A DNA stretch of 64,000 nt, taken from contig NC_088931.1 of NCBI RefSeq assembly GCF_038396675.1, positions 38,311,001-38,375,000 of the forward strand, given 5' to 3'. Below are positions 46,651-58,822 of the stretch, piece after piece (position 1 is the first letter of the stretch; the number at the start of each line of letters is the position of its first letter). The notes under the pieces are model-generated. The model saw only the letters and a program-made list of their open reading frames with translations, did no database searches and was not told the origin of the DNA. The DNA comes from Hydra vulgaris (taxonomy: Eukaryota; Cnidaria; Hydrozoa; Anthoathecata; Hydridae). The position numbers and the translations under genes are program-made.

Positions 46651-48010
46651 AGCTATCTATTTCATTAAACAATAATAATAACATACTTTTTAAACAGTTA
46701 TAATAGTAAAAAATTTTTTAAATAATTGAAAATTATACTTGAATTTTTTATTTGAGTCCGTTTATTTATATACATTACTTTTGCACTTCCCTCGCATTGG
46801 TTGAAATGTTAGAAAGTGCTTACAAAATAAATTTGTTAATTCTAATTTAGAATTAGAAAATAATCACTTAAAAAACAAAAACAACAACATTAATAAAGAA
46901 TATAAAAGTAAAAGATAACTATTGTACCAAGGGTAAATCGACTTTTCCTGCTCATGAATAAAAACTAAAAACTCAATACAAAAAAAATAAATTTTAAATT
47001 AAATTAAATTACTTTTAGTAAAACTTGTTTTGTCTATTTAAAACAAGACGTCGTTTTCAAAACGCGTTCCACGAAAATCAATTTCGAACGTCTGCTAAAA
47101 CCATTCGAACAATAAATTTTTTTGGATAAATTTACAATTGTAATGATATTGAAAATAATGTATATAACTTTGGATAATATCCCTAAATCTAATTACAAAA
47201 TTCAAAATTCAAAATTTTTTTTTACGACCACGAAAAGTGTAAATCTATTCACCAGAGTTTTTTTGTAATCTAACTTTTTAGTTAATTAGTGAGGAAACCC
47301 ATTTTTTATTATCCTTGTGTTAACATGTTTAACATAAAAAGCATGCCAAAAAAAGAGGTTTTTACGGCGCATAATAGGAATAATGATTGAATAGAACTTT
47401 TAGCTTTAGATTGAGCGTTATAATGCATTTAGTGTCATCGCTTTTAAAGTAATCTGTAACTCTATCCAAATAAAAAAACAACACTAAACTACTCAGAAAG
47501 AGCTAACGCCTAATATACTTTCTTTGCACCAACCAAAAAGAACTTCTAGTAAAAAATGTCATGATGGATGTAAATACACATCTCAGCACTGCTGTTTTTC
47601 TAACGAGTCTCTTGTGGACCTTTCAGCTGATTCAGGAACTTTTCTTTTCTTTTTCATTGACAGACACAACCTTTAATATTACACCTTTTGTTACTACTCT
47701 ACAGTGTGGTCAAATAGTCTAAGAAGCAAACGCAGTTGCTACCATATACTTGCTGCTAAACAACGATTTATTTCTGAGCAGTGACTCATTGATGATTATC
47801 ATCAGGGTATTGCGTCGCTTGTTTATTCGTGCAACAAGCAATGCAGTAATTTATTTTATTTTAATTTGAAACTGGAGTTTTTGAGCTAATTTCAACAACT
47901 CGATGCCTTTTCAATTGTTATCTTGTTTTATAATTTTCTGGAAACTAAGCATTTTTATCGTGACGCCATCACTAGGAAGATTGATGATTGAATATTGTAA
48001 ACAGTTGATA
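46651..48010. other. Spacer, no gene assigned
   Basis: 47560-47870 has short open readings (VNTHLSTAVFLTSLLWTF, LLLNNDLFLSSDSLMIII) without a recognisable family. Otherwise AT-rich. Confidence 0.4.
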
Positions 48011-48012
48011 TA

Positions 48013-48541
48013 GGGGATGACAGGGCTAGACGGCGAACGTTTTGAAAGCCCTAGTTATTGCGAAATTATCATTCATGAAACAAAAATACTTTGTCATTAT
48101 TTTCATGTTACTTATGAAAACTTACAACAAAAAATAAAATAAAAAGTTTATAAATCTGTTTCTAATCACGTGATCGGGGCAAGATGACTTATTATGCAAC
48201 TTCTGCCTCCAATTTTATAAAATTATTAAAAACTAAAAACTACTCTAACTAAAGTAGATACATACAAAAAAAATTGTATTGCAAAAAAAAAAAAATATTA
48301 CTAAAAAAGTTACCTCCGAAGGACACTATCCATTATAAATAACCGAAACCAAGGTATTTTTTTAAGCGCAAAAAGTAAACTTAGACGTATAAAATTGTGT
48401 TAATAAAATTTAAAAAAACCAATTGGTGTTTTAAAACGCGATATGTAATACAGTTTCTTTTTCAACCATTATAAGTTTTTTTGTTGAGTTGTTATTTGAA
48501 AAGCCATCTTGCCTCATTCGCCATCTTGCCCCGTTTTCCCC
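48013..48541. mobile_element. Pogo/Tigger-like MITE, TA target
   Basis: Left GGGGATGACAGGGCTAGACG and the reverse complement of the right end, GGGGAAAACGGGGCAAGATG, align over about 28 bp. TA flanks both ends (48011-48012, 48542-48543). GGGCAAGATGRC-like motifs recur internally (about 48176-48188; reversed at about 48502-48512 and 48521-48532). The GGGGA start matches the pogo-like element at 22209, so a related transposase could have moved it. No ORF, 529 bp. Confidence 0.75.
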
Positions 48542-48694
48542 TACTTAATTTCAAATTCTCAAATAAAATTTTAATTATTTAAGATTTTAAAACAAAAAAC
48601 ATTTTTAAAATAATAGAAAGAATAATTTTTTTGAAATATTGAAAAAAAAAAAACCATGAATATTAATCTTTAGTCTTTATTTAATAGTATTAAA

Positions 48695-48782
48695 CCAGTG
48701 GGCACGGGACGTAAAAAAATGTCTTTTAAACGTCTTTTGAACATTAAAAAAAGACGCCTTTTTTAGGTCAAGTGCCCACTGG
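48695..48782. mobile_element. 88-bp palindromic MITE, CCAGTGGGCAC ends
   Basis: Exact terminal inverted repeats CCAGTGGGCAC/GTGCCCACTGG enclose (A/G)ACGTC- and AAAAGACG-like words (GACGTAAAAAAATGTCTTTT, CGTCTTTTGAACATT). No coding capacity. Resembles short ACGT-rich palindromic elements of cnidarians. Confidence 0.7.
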
Positions 48783-49838
48783 AAATTAGTATACATAAAG
48801 AAAAACAGTTCTTTACATAAACTGTAAACTATATAGTATTAATATTATATTTGATAATAACCCTAAAAAATACAACGCATCCGTTAAATTTTTTTTCCAA
48901 TCAAACATATTTGATTTATTTTTAAGATAATTCTTTGGCATCATTATGTTGCATAAGCTTGTATTTAGATTTTTCCAAACCACAAAAAGGCTTCTTTGTT
49001 AAACCAAACAGGTTCTATGATTAAGACTAAGGTAAACAGATAATTATTATGGAAAATAACTATGCCAATTTAAAAACCTAATTTTTTTTAAATTTAATGC
49101 AAACCATTATGGGTGTTAGGATGTTAAGTTCTACCTTTAGTATGCAAATGATTAAAATGACAAAATATAGTTCATTATAAAATTAATTTGCAACTTAAAT
49201 TTGAAAATATTTGTTTTTTCTTTTCTCATGGTCCGAGACTAAAATTTTTTTTTCAATGAAAGTTAGTAATAAAAAGAAAAATTCTTGCGCGTGCGCAATA
49301 CAACTAATTTGACGCAGAATTCCTCCTAATCATTGTACGCAAATCCTTAATCACTGACGTAAATTTGCATTAAAAATTACTCACTCTATTTTGCAATATA
49401 TTACGCTATTTAAATAGCTATTCTGTTATAAATATACAGAAGTAAAATTAGGCTGAAAATTTATAAAATTAAATCCTAACATCATGTAGTATTACAACAT
49501 TAAAAAAAAAGTTTTCAAAGTGAAAACACTGGAACAAAAATGAACTGAAAAAAAGTTTCCATTAACGTTATTGAAGTTCAGCAAACTAAAAAAGGGTTTA
49601 ACTAAAGGTTTAAATTAAAAAAGTTAACTAAGCTTCAATAACATTAATGGAAATCCATTAACTTGCGTATTTCGATCTCTAGAAGCGATGCTATTATGCG
49701 CTCGCAAATCAAATAAACACCTTGCCTTGCCGGGAAAGCATTCAGTGTCTAAATCTCCCCTATAGAATATTTTCAAAGGATTATTTATTTTATTAATTTA
49801 AAATTCATTAAATTAGTATAGGGCTATTGTCCTATACA
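48783..49838. other. Spacer with one hairpin
   Basis: TTTCCATTAACGTTATTGAA (about 49555-49577) recurs inverted at about 49631-49653 with 2 mismatches. Nothing else recognised. Confidence 0.5.
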
Positions 49839-50019
49839 TTTTTTTTAGGTGCCCCAAGAAGTCCTTACGGTCTTATCACCGAGCACCGCGGAAGAGCATT
49901 TAATAGAAAGTTCACGCCTCCTTCTTAACCGTTGTCGTAAAACTTGCCCTAGAGGTGAGGTTTGAATCACGGAGCTTACGTTTCTGAGACAAATTCGCTA
50001 CCACTGCGCCACGGCTCCT
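49839..50019 (-). repeat. tRNA-derived SINE, full-length head
   Basis: On the minus strand it starts AGGAGCCGTGGCGCAGTGGT. GTGGCGCAGTGGTAGCG (about 49996-50013) is a tRNA-type A box and GTGATTCAAACCTCA (about 49955-49970) the B box, correctly spaced for an internal RNA polymerase III promoter. The body contains AGGCGTGAACTT and CGCGGTGCTCGGTGATAAGA, and it ends CTTGGGGCACC followed by a short A run. The truncated copy at 21925-22045 shares body and tail. A tRNA head plus an unrelated body and an A tail define a SINE. The anticodon arm is not that of an intact tRNA. Confidence 0.85.
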
Positions 50020-50060
50020 AACTTAAAAGTAACTGTTTTAAATTATGTTTAAAAATGAAG

Positions 50061-50281
50061 GTTTGATGGCGTTTGACTCCCAAAGGTTTATGGGGTTTGA
50101 CTCCCAAAAAACGTTGTTCAATTTGTATATTAATTTTGTATGTTAATTAATTGAATTATATTAATTAAATAAATTGTATGTTAATTAATTGTTCAATTTG
50201 TATATTAATTTGTATGTTAATTAATTGAAGGTTTTATGGCGTTTGACTCCCAAAAAACGTTGTTCAATTTGTATATTAATT
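50061..50281. repeat. Nested direct repeats, GCGTTTGACTCCCAAA unit
   Basis: ATGGCGTTTGACTCCCAAA occurs at about 50067, about 50091 (GGGG variant) and about 50238, with CGTTGTTCAATTTGTATATT after two of them. TTGTATGTTAATTAATTG is repeated three times between. Confidence 0.85.
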
Positions 50282-50289
50282 TAGATATT

Positions 50290-51550
50290 TTCCACCGTTC
50301 AATTTCTTATTGTTTTTTTTTTTTAAAAAAAGAAAAAATTGTGTTACTTCAAAAGCCTCAAAAAAAAAAGTTTTTAGTTTTTAGTTTTAAGGAATTTTTA
50401 CCACGTTTTTATCAGTTTACTTTCTTATCTTCTTGTTTTTCCGTGTCAAAAAACTCGAAAGTTTGTGACCAATTTTAAAATATTAAAAATATTTCAAACT
50501 TGTAATCCATTTTCTGAAGATATTGTCAATGCATTTATAATGTGCCATCATCCATTTTAAATGTTTTTGATATGACGATATTTTGATTAAACGCTTTTTC
50601 AACACATTTTCTATTTATTTTTTAAAAAGATTAAATTTTTAAAAACAAACTTTCTTTAACCTATATATATGCTTAGTTATTCACTTAAAGATTTTTTAAA
50701 GAGTAAAACAAACTTAGTTTCCAGAACGTAATCTTGCGATGTGATGAAAATATATATTTATATAAATGCACAAAAAAAAAAACAAAAAAAAAAACATAAA
50801 CTCGCTAATAAACTAGAAAATTGAGTAATTGAGTATTTGCAATAGTTTTGTTATTGGTATAATAGACGTGGATTACGGTTTTAACGTTGAACAAAAAGAA
50901 TTCTTACTATTAATACATTTTTTTAAATGAAAAGCTTGTATACGCGATCTCTAAACATTACAAAGATTATTTCTTTATTTTAGTTGCTTAATAAATTTCT
51001 AATCCCGATGTCTATCTTTCGGTATCGTGCCAAGCCTCATTATATATCGATAAAAAATTTAATAACAATAATAGCCTAGCAGTAATGCCTATATAAAATT
51101 TAATATAAAAAGCTGACTGTTTAGTGCTTAATGGACTTAATGGCAAACTTAAATGCAGAAAAAAAAAATATTGTCTATTTCCTTCCCTATATAAATTTTG
51201 CATAATAAAATGACGTTGGATTACAAAACTTTTTAATTTTTTATCAGGAGCTGCTCCAAGATATTGTTTTATTTGTTAGAAAGTAAAATAAGTTGACTAT
51301 AGCTAAAAATTAACACAAGTAAACAAATTTTGTTGAATCAAATAAAAAAAAATGTTAATATAAAGTATTTTTTTCACATATTAATAAATGTAACTAAAAA
51401 TCTGGTAAAAAATGCGCAAATTTATAGAAATATTTCATAACACTTTTGTCAGCAAAAAATAAATAATTGTAAGAAGTGTTATTTGCGCCTTCTCAAAAAA
51501 TAAAAAAAAAATGAAGAAGACCTAGGTACAATTGTATATTTATTATCATA
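50290..51550. other. AT-rich spacer
   Basis: A- and T-runs only. No coding sequence recognised. Confidence 0.5.
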
Positions 51551-51559
51551 CAATATTTT

Positions 51560-53060
51560 GAACTATCTTTTCAAGGGTTTGAAAAAGCTTTCAAATCTCT
51601 TAAAATTAAATCAACCGGAGCAGATAAAAAAAATAAATCAACCGGAGCAGATGATATAAACGACAATATAGTCATAGAATGTTTTAAGTACTATACGCCA
51701 AAGTGTTTTTCCTGAACAACTAAAAAGTTACTCCAATTTTAAAAGAATGTGACCAAACAAATATCAGTAAGTATAGCCATATCTCTATCCTCTCCACATT
51801 TTTAAAAATACTAGAACGTATTATGTACAATAGATTATACAATTATATTTATTCTAATAATTTTTTATACAGCTATCAATTCGGCTTTAAAAGAAATAAT
51901 TCCACAGAACATGCAGTTATCCAATTTGTACCTGAAATCTCTTATTATTTTGAAAAATCTAAATAAATATTAGGTGTTTTCAACGACCTTTCGAAAGCAT
52001 TTGATACTGTCGATCATGAAATTTTACTACGCAAGCTAAAATATAAAAATATAAATTGCAATATAAAGTTGTAAAACAGTTCAAAAGTTAATTATCCAAA
52101 CGTAAACAATTTGTTTTCAGCAATAATGATTATCTCGAATTTAGTGAGTATCATATTTGCTGATGACACGAACTTATTCTTTTCCGATAATGATATTTAC
52201 AAACTCATCTATACTATGAATGATGAACTTAAAAGTATATCCAAATGATTTAAATGCAACAAATTAACTCTTAACATTAAAAAAACAAACTGGGTTCTTT
52301 TCCACCCAGTCTCAAAAAAAGTTTATTTACCCCGAAGTTTGCCTAAAATTTTTATTGATGATGTGGAAATAAAAAGACATTGTAACAAAGTTCTTAGGTG
52401 TTTTTCTTGATGAAAACATCACATGGAAACCGCATATCAACTATATTGGTACAAAAATTACTGAAAATATATGAATTATATATAAAACCAGAATATGTTT
52501 ATGTAAAAAACTCAACTTTATTACTAATTAATTCATAGTTATTTAAATTTTGCTAATGTTGCATGGGGAAGAACTGAACAAAGTAAGTTGAAATGCCTTT
52601 ATCTCTTTCAGAAACATGCAATCCGCTCAATAAATTTTGCGGATTGATACACTCATTTCAAACCATTTTTTATTGAAATAAAAGTTCTCAATATTTATTA
52701 GCTTAATGTTTTAAATGTTTTATGTATATGTGAAAAAATGACATATGCTTTAAAATGTTTTATGTATATGTGAAAAAATGACATATGCTTTATGTATATG
52801 TGAAAAAATGACATATCTTTACCCATTTTAAAAGATCTCTTTTGTTTAAAACCAATAAATAAATATACACTTAGAAATAATAATTTTACATATGAACCCT
52901 TTGGTCAAACCAAGTTTAATTTGTTTTGTATAACTTATCGTGCACCCGATCTTTGGAATAAATTTTTTTTGTTCAATTTCAATATGCATTTAACTTTTCC
53001 CATTTTCAAATATAATCTGAAAATTTAATTATCTTAATGGATGATGGAGTCAGGTTTTTT
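51560..53060 (+). pseudogene. CR1/L2-like LINE RT and C-terminus
   Basis: In order across frames: GADDINDNIVIECFKYY (RT start), [38 protein letters not shown] then RKLKYKNI, IIFADDTNLFFSDNDIYKLI (catalytic FADD intact), FKCNKLTLNIKKTNWVLFHP, NFANVAWGRTEQSKLK, YLFQKHAIRSINFAD, ITYRAPDLWNKFF. It lacks the GVPQGSxLGP motif (deleted between 52130 and 52150) and contains a tandem repeat. Related to, but clearly diverged from, the LINE at 29260. Confidence 0.8.
52700..52818. repeat. Three tandem copies, 26-42 bp unit
   Basis: TTTATGTATATGTGAAAAAA followed by TGACATATGCTTT recurs three times inside LINE coding sequence. Confidence 0.9.
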
Positions 53061-53499
53061 TAAATGATAAATTATAAATAAATAACTTTTACTGTTAATT
53101 ACGTTTTACTTTGTTGATTATGTTTTGATGTAGTTTATATACACACGCTTGTAAAAGGTTCTGATGATAAGATCAGTACGATCTTTTTTCAGAAACCTTG
53201 TTTGTGTTTGTGAAAGTAATTTATTTACCATGACAACAAATGTAAACTAAAAAATAAAATTAAAAAAAAATTTAATATGTCATTTCAATGAAATATTAAA
53301 AAAAAATATGGTTTAAAAATTTTTTTAAATTAAGCATTCTTAAAAATTTACTATTTTTTATGGATTTAATAGGAACTCTTTGTTCTTCCATGAAACAAAA
53401 AATGTTTTTAAAGTAACCTTCATTCAGTTAAAGTTTCATTTTTAATTGAAATGAAATTACAATTAAAATGAAAATACCCTTTACAAATTTATTTTATGC
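53061..53499. other. LINE 3' flank and spacer
   Basis: GTTCTGATGATAAGATCAGTACGATC (a small stem, GATCNGTACGATC-like, in 53160-53190) probably belongs to the LINE 3' UTR. The rest is AT-rich. Confidence 0.4.
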
Positions 53500-54290
53500 T
53501 CTCAGTAACATATATTGGACCCAATATTAAGTCTCATTGGACCCCGCATAATATCACAAGCTTATTTGTCTGAAGAGCGTCATTTAAAAATATAAACTGT
53601 TTTCTATATGTAACTAGTGAACCATTTATGGTAACGTTGCGGTACTCCATATATTTTACTTTTTCTAATAAAAACTGATGATTTAATGTATCAAATACTT
53701 TTTACAGTCTAAAAATATTCCTAAAGTAATTTATTAGAAGATGCTCCGCTAATAACTTCAACTAGTTCCATATGTGCATGCTCTGTAGAGCAATTTGGTA
53801 GAAAACCATATTGGTAATAATAAAGAAGATTGTTTCCTTCAAAAATGCAAATAGTCTAATAAACATGATGGGTTAAAGAATTTTTTAAAATACTGGTATT
53901 ACCGATATAGGTTTATAATTTGTTATTAGACTTTCATCTCCTGTTTTAAAAAAGGATGTAATGACTGTTACTTTCAGTTTATCAGGAAAAAAACCTGTTT
54001 TTAGTGATTTGTTAAAAATTTCTAATAAAAGCTCTTTAATTAATCCATAGCAAACTTTAATTATTTTAGTTAAATTAGAATTGTAACCTGTTGTTTTGTT
54101 TACTTTAATTTTTTTTCGAGCAATCAAGGTCTCTTCGAGTAAGGTTTTTAAACGTAAACTTTATATCAGACTTTAATAGATAGTTCGAAAAATGTGCAGG
54201 ACTTAGTTTAATTTTACAAGTTTGTACCCATATTTACAAAAACGCATAAAATATTGTTGCTAACGATTTTACATCAGAGATATGTGTGTC
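53500..54290 (-). pseudogene. LINE RT fragment, minus strand
   Basis: The ORF 54127-53885 reads MIARKKIKVNKTTGYNSNLT, then LIKELLLEIFNKSLKTGFFP, DKLKVTVITSFFKTGDES and NYKPISVIPVF, the LINE RT block (SGxDxI...NxSlxxGxFPxxlKxAkVxPxfKxGdxxxxxNYRPISvLPxF). Downstream frames give YGFLPNCSTEHAHMELVEVI, then FYLNDALQTNKLVILCGVQ and DLILGPIY (GVPQGSILGP). Several stops. Reverse orientation to its neighbour at 51560, about 450 bp away, tail towards tail. Confidence 0.75.
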
Positions 54291-54499
54291 GTTTTAGGTA
54301 ATCACGTTCCGCAACACTATGTTATATTTTTTTGTTTACTAAGAATCTCTTTAATAGTATTCCTCGTTTTTACTTCCAATAGTTTGGTTTTAAAATATGT
54401 AGCTCTGGACAATTTTTTATTTCTTTTATATCTTATTAAACTTGTTTTCCGCGCAACGAACAAAGCGCAAAAAAAAAAATTATGGAAAAACACGTTTTT

Positions 54500-56170
54500 T
54501 AAATAAAATAAACTTAACAACCACCAGTTTTATAAACACTAATAGCTTCCTTTTCTCCTAAATTATCAAAATATTCTTTCTTTTGGTAGCGGAGACTTTT
54601 TCTGCGATGTTTGTCATTAGCAGTCGCCTTTTTGCTCATTCAATTTATTCGTGAGTTACCTAGTTTATTAGCCATGTTTTTCAAAATAACTCCGCTCAAA
54701 CCAAAGTGCTCTAAAACTGTAAATACAACATCGGAACAATCATTGTAATGAATGACAGTTGAATGTACACCCATTTCAGTAACATCTCTGCCAACATCAT
54801 GTTTTTGGCACGCATGACCATATGGTACTATTTAGTACTTCATTGGGTTTTGGCTTTTTCCGTGTAAACAATTTTCCATTAACGTTTCACTTGTCAAATC
54901 TATAAAAATAGGTTGCAGAAGTGTTTTTAACCAAAAAGGTGTTGTATTGGATGGCTTATAAGCTTTCTGCCCTTTGGACCAGTACCTACACCAACTAGTA
55001 GCTTCTCGGGGGAAAATTGATGACGTTCATAAAAACTATGCAAATCAGTAAAATGAAACAGAATAGCGTAAATGACTCATTGCATAAGTTTTATTGATGC
55101 TATTTCTGATTGCCATTCCATAATAATTCTGCTTGGAGTCAATACACTTGTTAGTTAATTTTCCTTTTCCTGAAATTGTGGTTTTGGTACCTTTGGTAAG
55201 ACTTCACAAGATCTCTCAATCAAGTCCCAAGACGCTTTTCGACGTATCCAATGCACTCAAGTTTTATTGGTACAATATTCTGAAGCATATAAGGGTCTGA
55301 TTTGATAACATCATTGAATGAAGAAGTGTCTCCATCTCCCAAATACTCTTTGTATATAAGATTGTACTTTTGAATAGAACGATTGAATACTGCAACTGCA
55401 CCAAAAGACTCCTTTGCTCCAGAAGATTTTTCGAAATTTATCTGGAAGTGGTGGTCCAGCTTCCATATCTGATAATCCAAAGTATCTGTCTTTTTTCCCA
55501 CATCCTACATCCAAAACAAGGCTATGATTTCACTTCAATGTCTATACACTTGTCTCCAGATATTGAAGTAATGACCCCATGCAATGAGAAGTGTCCTCGC
55601 TTCTGCCATTAATTGTCAATTGAAACACTAGTGCAAATTATATTTTCAGTTATGTCTATTTTTAGAACTTGTTTAGATGCATTTTTTGTGAAGTTGCTTA
55701 AAAGGGAAAAATGATAAACATTTCAAATTCATGATAGAAGAAAACCTCTCCATGGCAGCAAAACCAAAACCTATTTCTAAAAATCTAACGAGCGTTCACA
55801 TCAAATCTTTGTCGGCCTTGGATAGCAGCTTTACTTGATTCGACTGTGTTTGGTGAAGTATAAACAGTCTTCATCAAACCACAAATCGAACAAAATATCA
55901 TGATACAATATGAAAAACCTTTTCTTTTTTCTTTGATATCAGTAATATTGACATCTCCTGCACAATCAGGACAAGCAAGCTCCTTACATATATTTGCTAA
56001 GACATTGAAATGAGTAAACATCATCAACATCAGGGTATCGGTTTGCAACTATGCCATTCCATATTCTTTTTTTTTACGAGAAAAATGTTGTTTGTCACAT
56101 TTTCCTTTATACTTGATATTTTTAGTGCCATTCATTGTAAGTATATACTATATATTTAATCTAATATCTA
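54500..56170 (-). pseudogene. Mutator-like transposase
   Basis: Second copy of the PF20700-type family. 56048-55785 has ANICKELACPDCAGDVNITD with a later FCSICGLMK (two CxxC pairs). 55501-55220 reads FEKSSGAKESFGAVAVFNRS, then YKEYLGDGDTSSFNDVIKS (catalytic-region GDGD) and IKLECIGYVEKRLGT. 55080-54900 reads YAILFHFTDLHSFYERHQFS. 54900-54780 reads NPKPNEVLNSTIWSCVPKT-like (NExxNxxIWxxxPK). 54720-54600 reads VFTVLEHFGLSGVILKNMAN. The N-terminal segment with the AVDGTW motif is degraded. Frames change at least four times, so it is inactive. Better preserved than the copy at 21258. Confidence 0.8.
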
Positions 56171-56243
56171 ATAATAGAAAACAGTATCATGCATGATAAA
56201 TAATATTTAAAACATTGTTTGAAACTTTTTACATTTTTCATAC

Positions 56244-57228
56244 TCATCCAGTCGGAATCACGTAACTATATCGCGAAATCAAAATTAACCATATTGAATT
56301 GGGGGAAAACAAACAATTCTTTTTTATACGCGAAGTCAAGAAAATATTATTTAGCAATAACTTTACGTCCTACAATTACTTTAAAAGTTAATCAAAAGAA
56401 ACAGCGAATAGATGACTGCAAAATATAAGCCTTTTAGGTGATTTTACTTTATTTTTCATACTTTTAGATCTCTCTCTAAATAAAACGACGCCTTACATTG
56501 CTGTCTATATATTATTCTGGTTATTTTAGAGTATAAAAACTGATATTTTGATATTTATTTACCAGTAGTAAATAAAGATGCAAAGTAAACCACCAGTAAT
56601 TAAGTGTGTCAAACAAACATAAACATTACACGATTTTAGGAAACCATTGGTTGCTACATGCACTACTATCTACAGCACGATTTATTGCATTCAAGGACGG
56701 ATCCATAGGGGAGGGGGAGACGGGGACGATTGCTCCCTTCTCAGAAAGTTTTGAAATTTTTTATTCTTATAAATTTATATATTAAACATAGCAAGTTGTT
56801 TAAAACATAAATAATATAGTTAAGCTGTCTAAATAAAATTACAATTTCAAAAAAATTCAAAATTGTGTGATTACTTGCATACAAATCATTAAATCTGAAA
56901 ATCGTCCCCCCCCCCCTCCACTACTAGATTGTCTGCATCCCCCAAATTGAAAAAAGAAATTAAAATCGCCCCCTTACGACATGGTCTGGATCTGCCCTTT
57001 TGCTCAACCACTTTCTTTTAAGTACTTCATCTTTAGGAAGGCTTAAGTTTTCTTTTTTTTTTTAATTTTGTTAGTGCAACCTACTGCACAACAACTTTTT
57101 AGGATCTAAAAAAGAAAATAACTCAACAAACCACAATTGATTTTTTAGTTTGTTTTCCCCCAATTCAAGATGGTTAATTTTGAAACAATACTTTTAATAC
57201 GAAATGACGTCACGACGGCTGGATGAAT
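56244..57228. mobile_element. Inverted-repeat pair around a nested MITE
   Basis: 56268-56315 contains AAAATTAACCATATTGAATT followed by GGGGGAAAACAAAC. The reverse complement at about 57144-57195 has one change in that core, and outer parts (CATCCAG(T/C)CG, CACGT) also match. It could be the ends of a non-autonomous element, possibly of the neighbouring Mutator-like type. 56694-57001 lies inside. Confidence 0.55.
56694..57001. mobile_element. Non-autonomous element, GGACGGATCCATA/GGGCAGATCCAGACC ends
   Basis: Imperfect inverted ends (AAGGACGGATCCATAGGGG; reverse complement of right AAAGGGCAGATCCAGACC) with C-rich subterminal tracts (CCCCCCCCCCTCC at about 56906). Same family as 36339-36787. 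No ORF. Confidence 0.6.
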
Positions 57229-57302
57229 GTAAAGCTGCTAAAAACAAGGTTTATAATTTCCAAGTATAGCTTTTAGATAAAGCAATATCCCAGTGAAAAA
57301 TA

Positions 57303-57510
57303 AAACCGCGTCCCACATGGGTTACGCGTGGGTTCCGTGTGGGATTGATGGGATTTACGTGGGACGGATTTTCCCATGTGGTATCCGTATGGAAATTTGT
57401 CACCTTAAACCCATGTGGGTAATCCCACATGGGTTACATATGGGAACCATATGGTATTTACACACATGGGAAATCCCACGCGGATTTCCTGTGGGATTTG
57501 TATGGGAATT
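57303..57510. repeat. Degenerate CCCATGTGGG minisatellite
   Basis: Over 200 bp, GTCCCACATGGGTTACGCGT-like units of about 10-20 bp vary around the palindromic core CCCA(T/C)(G/A)TGGG. It is preceded by CCCAGTG and looks like the interior of an ACGT-palindrome MITE of the 48695 type. A 74-codon Gly/Trp/Ile-rich open frame here is most likely a repeat artefact. Confidence 0.75.
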
Positions 57511-58591
57511 AATTTAATAGCTGGTAACTAAAAAAAAAACTAAAAAAAAAATTTTTAAATCGACATTGCATTGCGTTACGTTTATATTGTGTGAAAATAT
57601 TTTATATTAATAGAGAGAATGGCAAGCAAGTATGTAAGTACCACGAATAATGTTTATCTTTCTTTATAGAAAAAAGATTAGGATATGTGCAAATAGACGT
57701 ATTATTAGGATATTATAATAGTTATTTGAATTTAGATTTTGAGTTAGTTATTTGCAAACAATTAACTGATGCAAGTTGAAATGTTGTCAAAAACCAATCT
57801 TGCATGCATGGGACACTGCAGTGTCCCACAAAGAAATGCAGGTTTGAAACTCGAAGAATACCCAATTTTCTTTATTAAAAAAAAAGAAAGTAGGATGGAG
57901 ATGGGTTTCTGTAACTTTTTTTATGCTCCAAAACTTTTAATTTTAGATATAATAAGGTCCTTAAGACTTTAGGGACTTACGAACTACATTGAGGAACAAA
58001 AACAGAATATTTACAGAAACTTTTCAATTTTTAGTTTGGAGTACCACAGTGTTATTGGGAATAAAGCCTCTGGCTCCAGTTTTCAAAGTAATATGATCTA
58101 AAGTAATGTTTAAATAAAATAATATGCTTTAAAATGCATATAGTTATACATATAACTCCTGATAGTTAACTATATGTATAACTAGATATACATATAATTT
58201 GTTATAAAAACTTATTTTTTAAGGTTATGCTTGAACAAATTAGTACCAAATAATTCAAATTCAAGATTTAGTTAAAGTTCAAGTTAAAGTTCTTATTTAT
58301 TCATTGTTTTTGTTAATTTTATATTTATTTGTTCAAATTTATCAGTTAGTACTATTTTTTACTACAGTAAGAATGTTTATCATTGTTGAACGTGATTTTA
58401 TTAGTAATTTAATTTTATTTTCAATATATTTTGACAACACCCTTTACATTTTAAATGATGACAGCTTTACTTTTCTATTGATGTTAAATTTATTACGTTT
58501 CAATAACTCAGATTGAATCTTAACTGAATTATTGTAAGCATTTGTAGGGGTTTGTTGTATATCAAATGGTGTTGTAAATAAAGTAAAAATA

Positions 58592-58623
<32 letters not shown>

Positions 58624-58655
58624 ATATATATAAATACATATATATACATATATAC

Positions 58656-58688
<33 letters not shown>

Positions 58689-58691
58689 CAA

Positions 58692-58723
<32 letters not shown>

Positions 58724-58724
58724 T

Positions 58725-58800
<76 letters not shown>

Positions 58801-58822
58801 ATATATATACAAATATATATAT
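58592..58822. repeat. (AT)n array, left tail
   Basis: AT with TTTATA and ACATAT interruptions, directly following the left arm end. Confidence 0.95.

Noticed and set aside
49839..50019. A functional tRNA gene
   Set aside because: A and B boxes are present, but the acceptor and anticodon stems do not fold as a tRNA and the body continues as a SINE with an A tail.
50236..50478. 80-codon + strand frame
   Set aside because: Phe/Lys/Leu-rich reading of A/T runs beginning inside a direct repeat. No conserved motif.
57293..57517. 74-codon Gly/Trp-rich frame
   Set aside because: Coincides exactly with the CCCATGTGGG minisatellite. Better explained as a repeat artefact.
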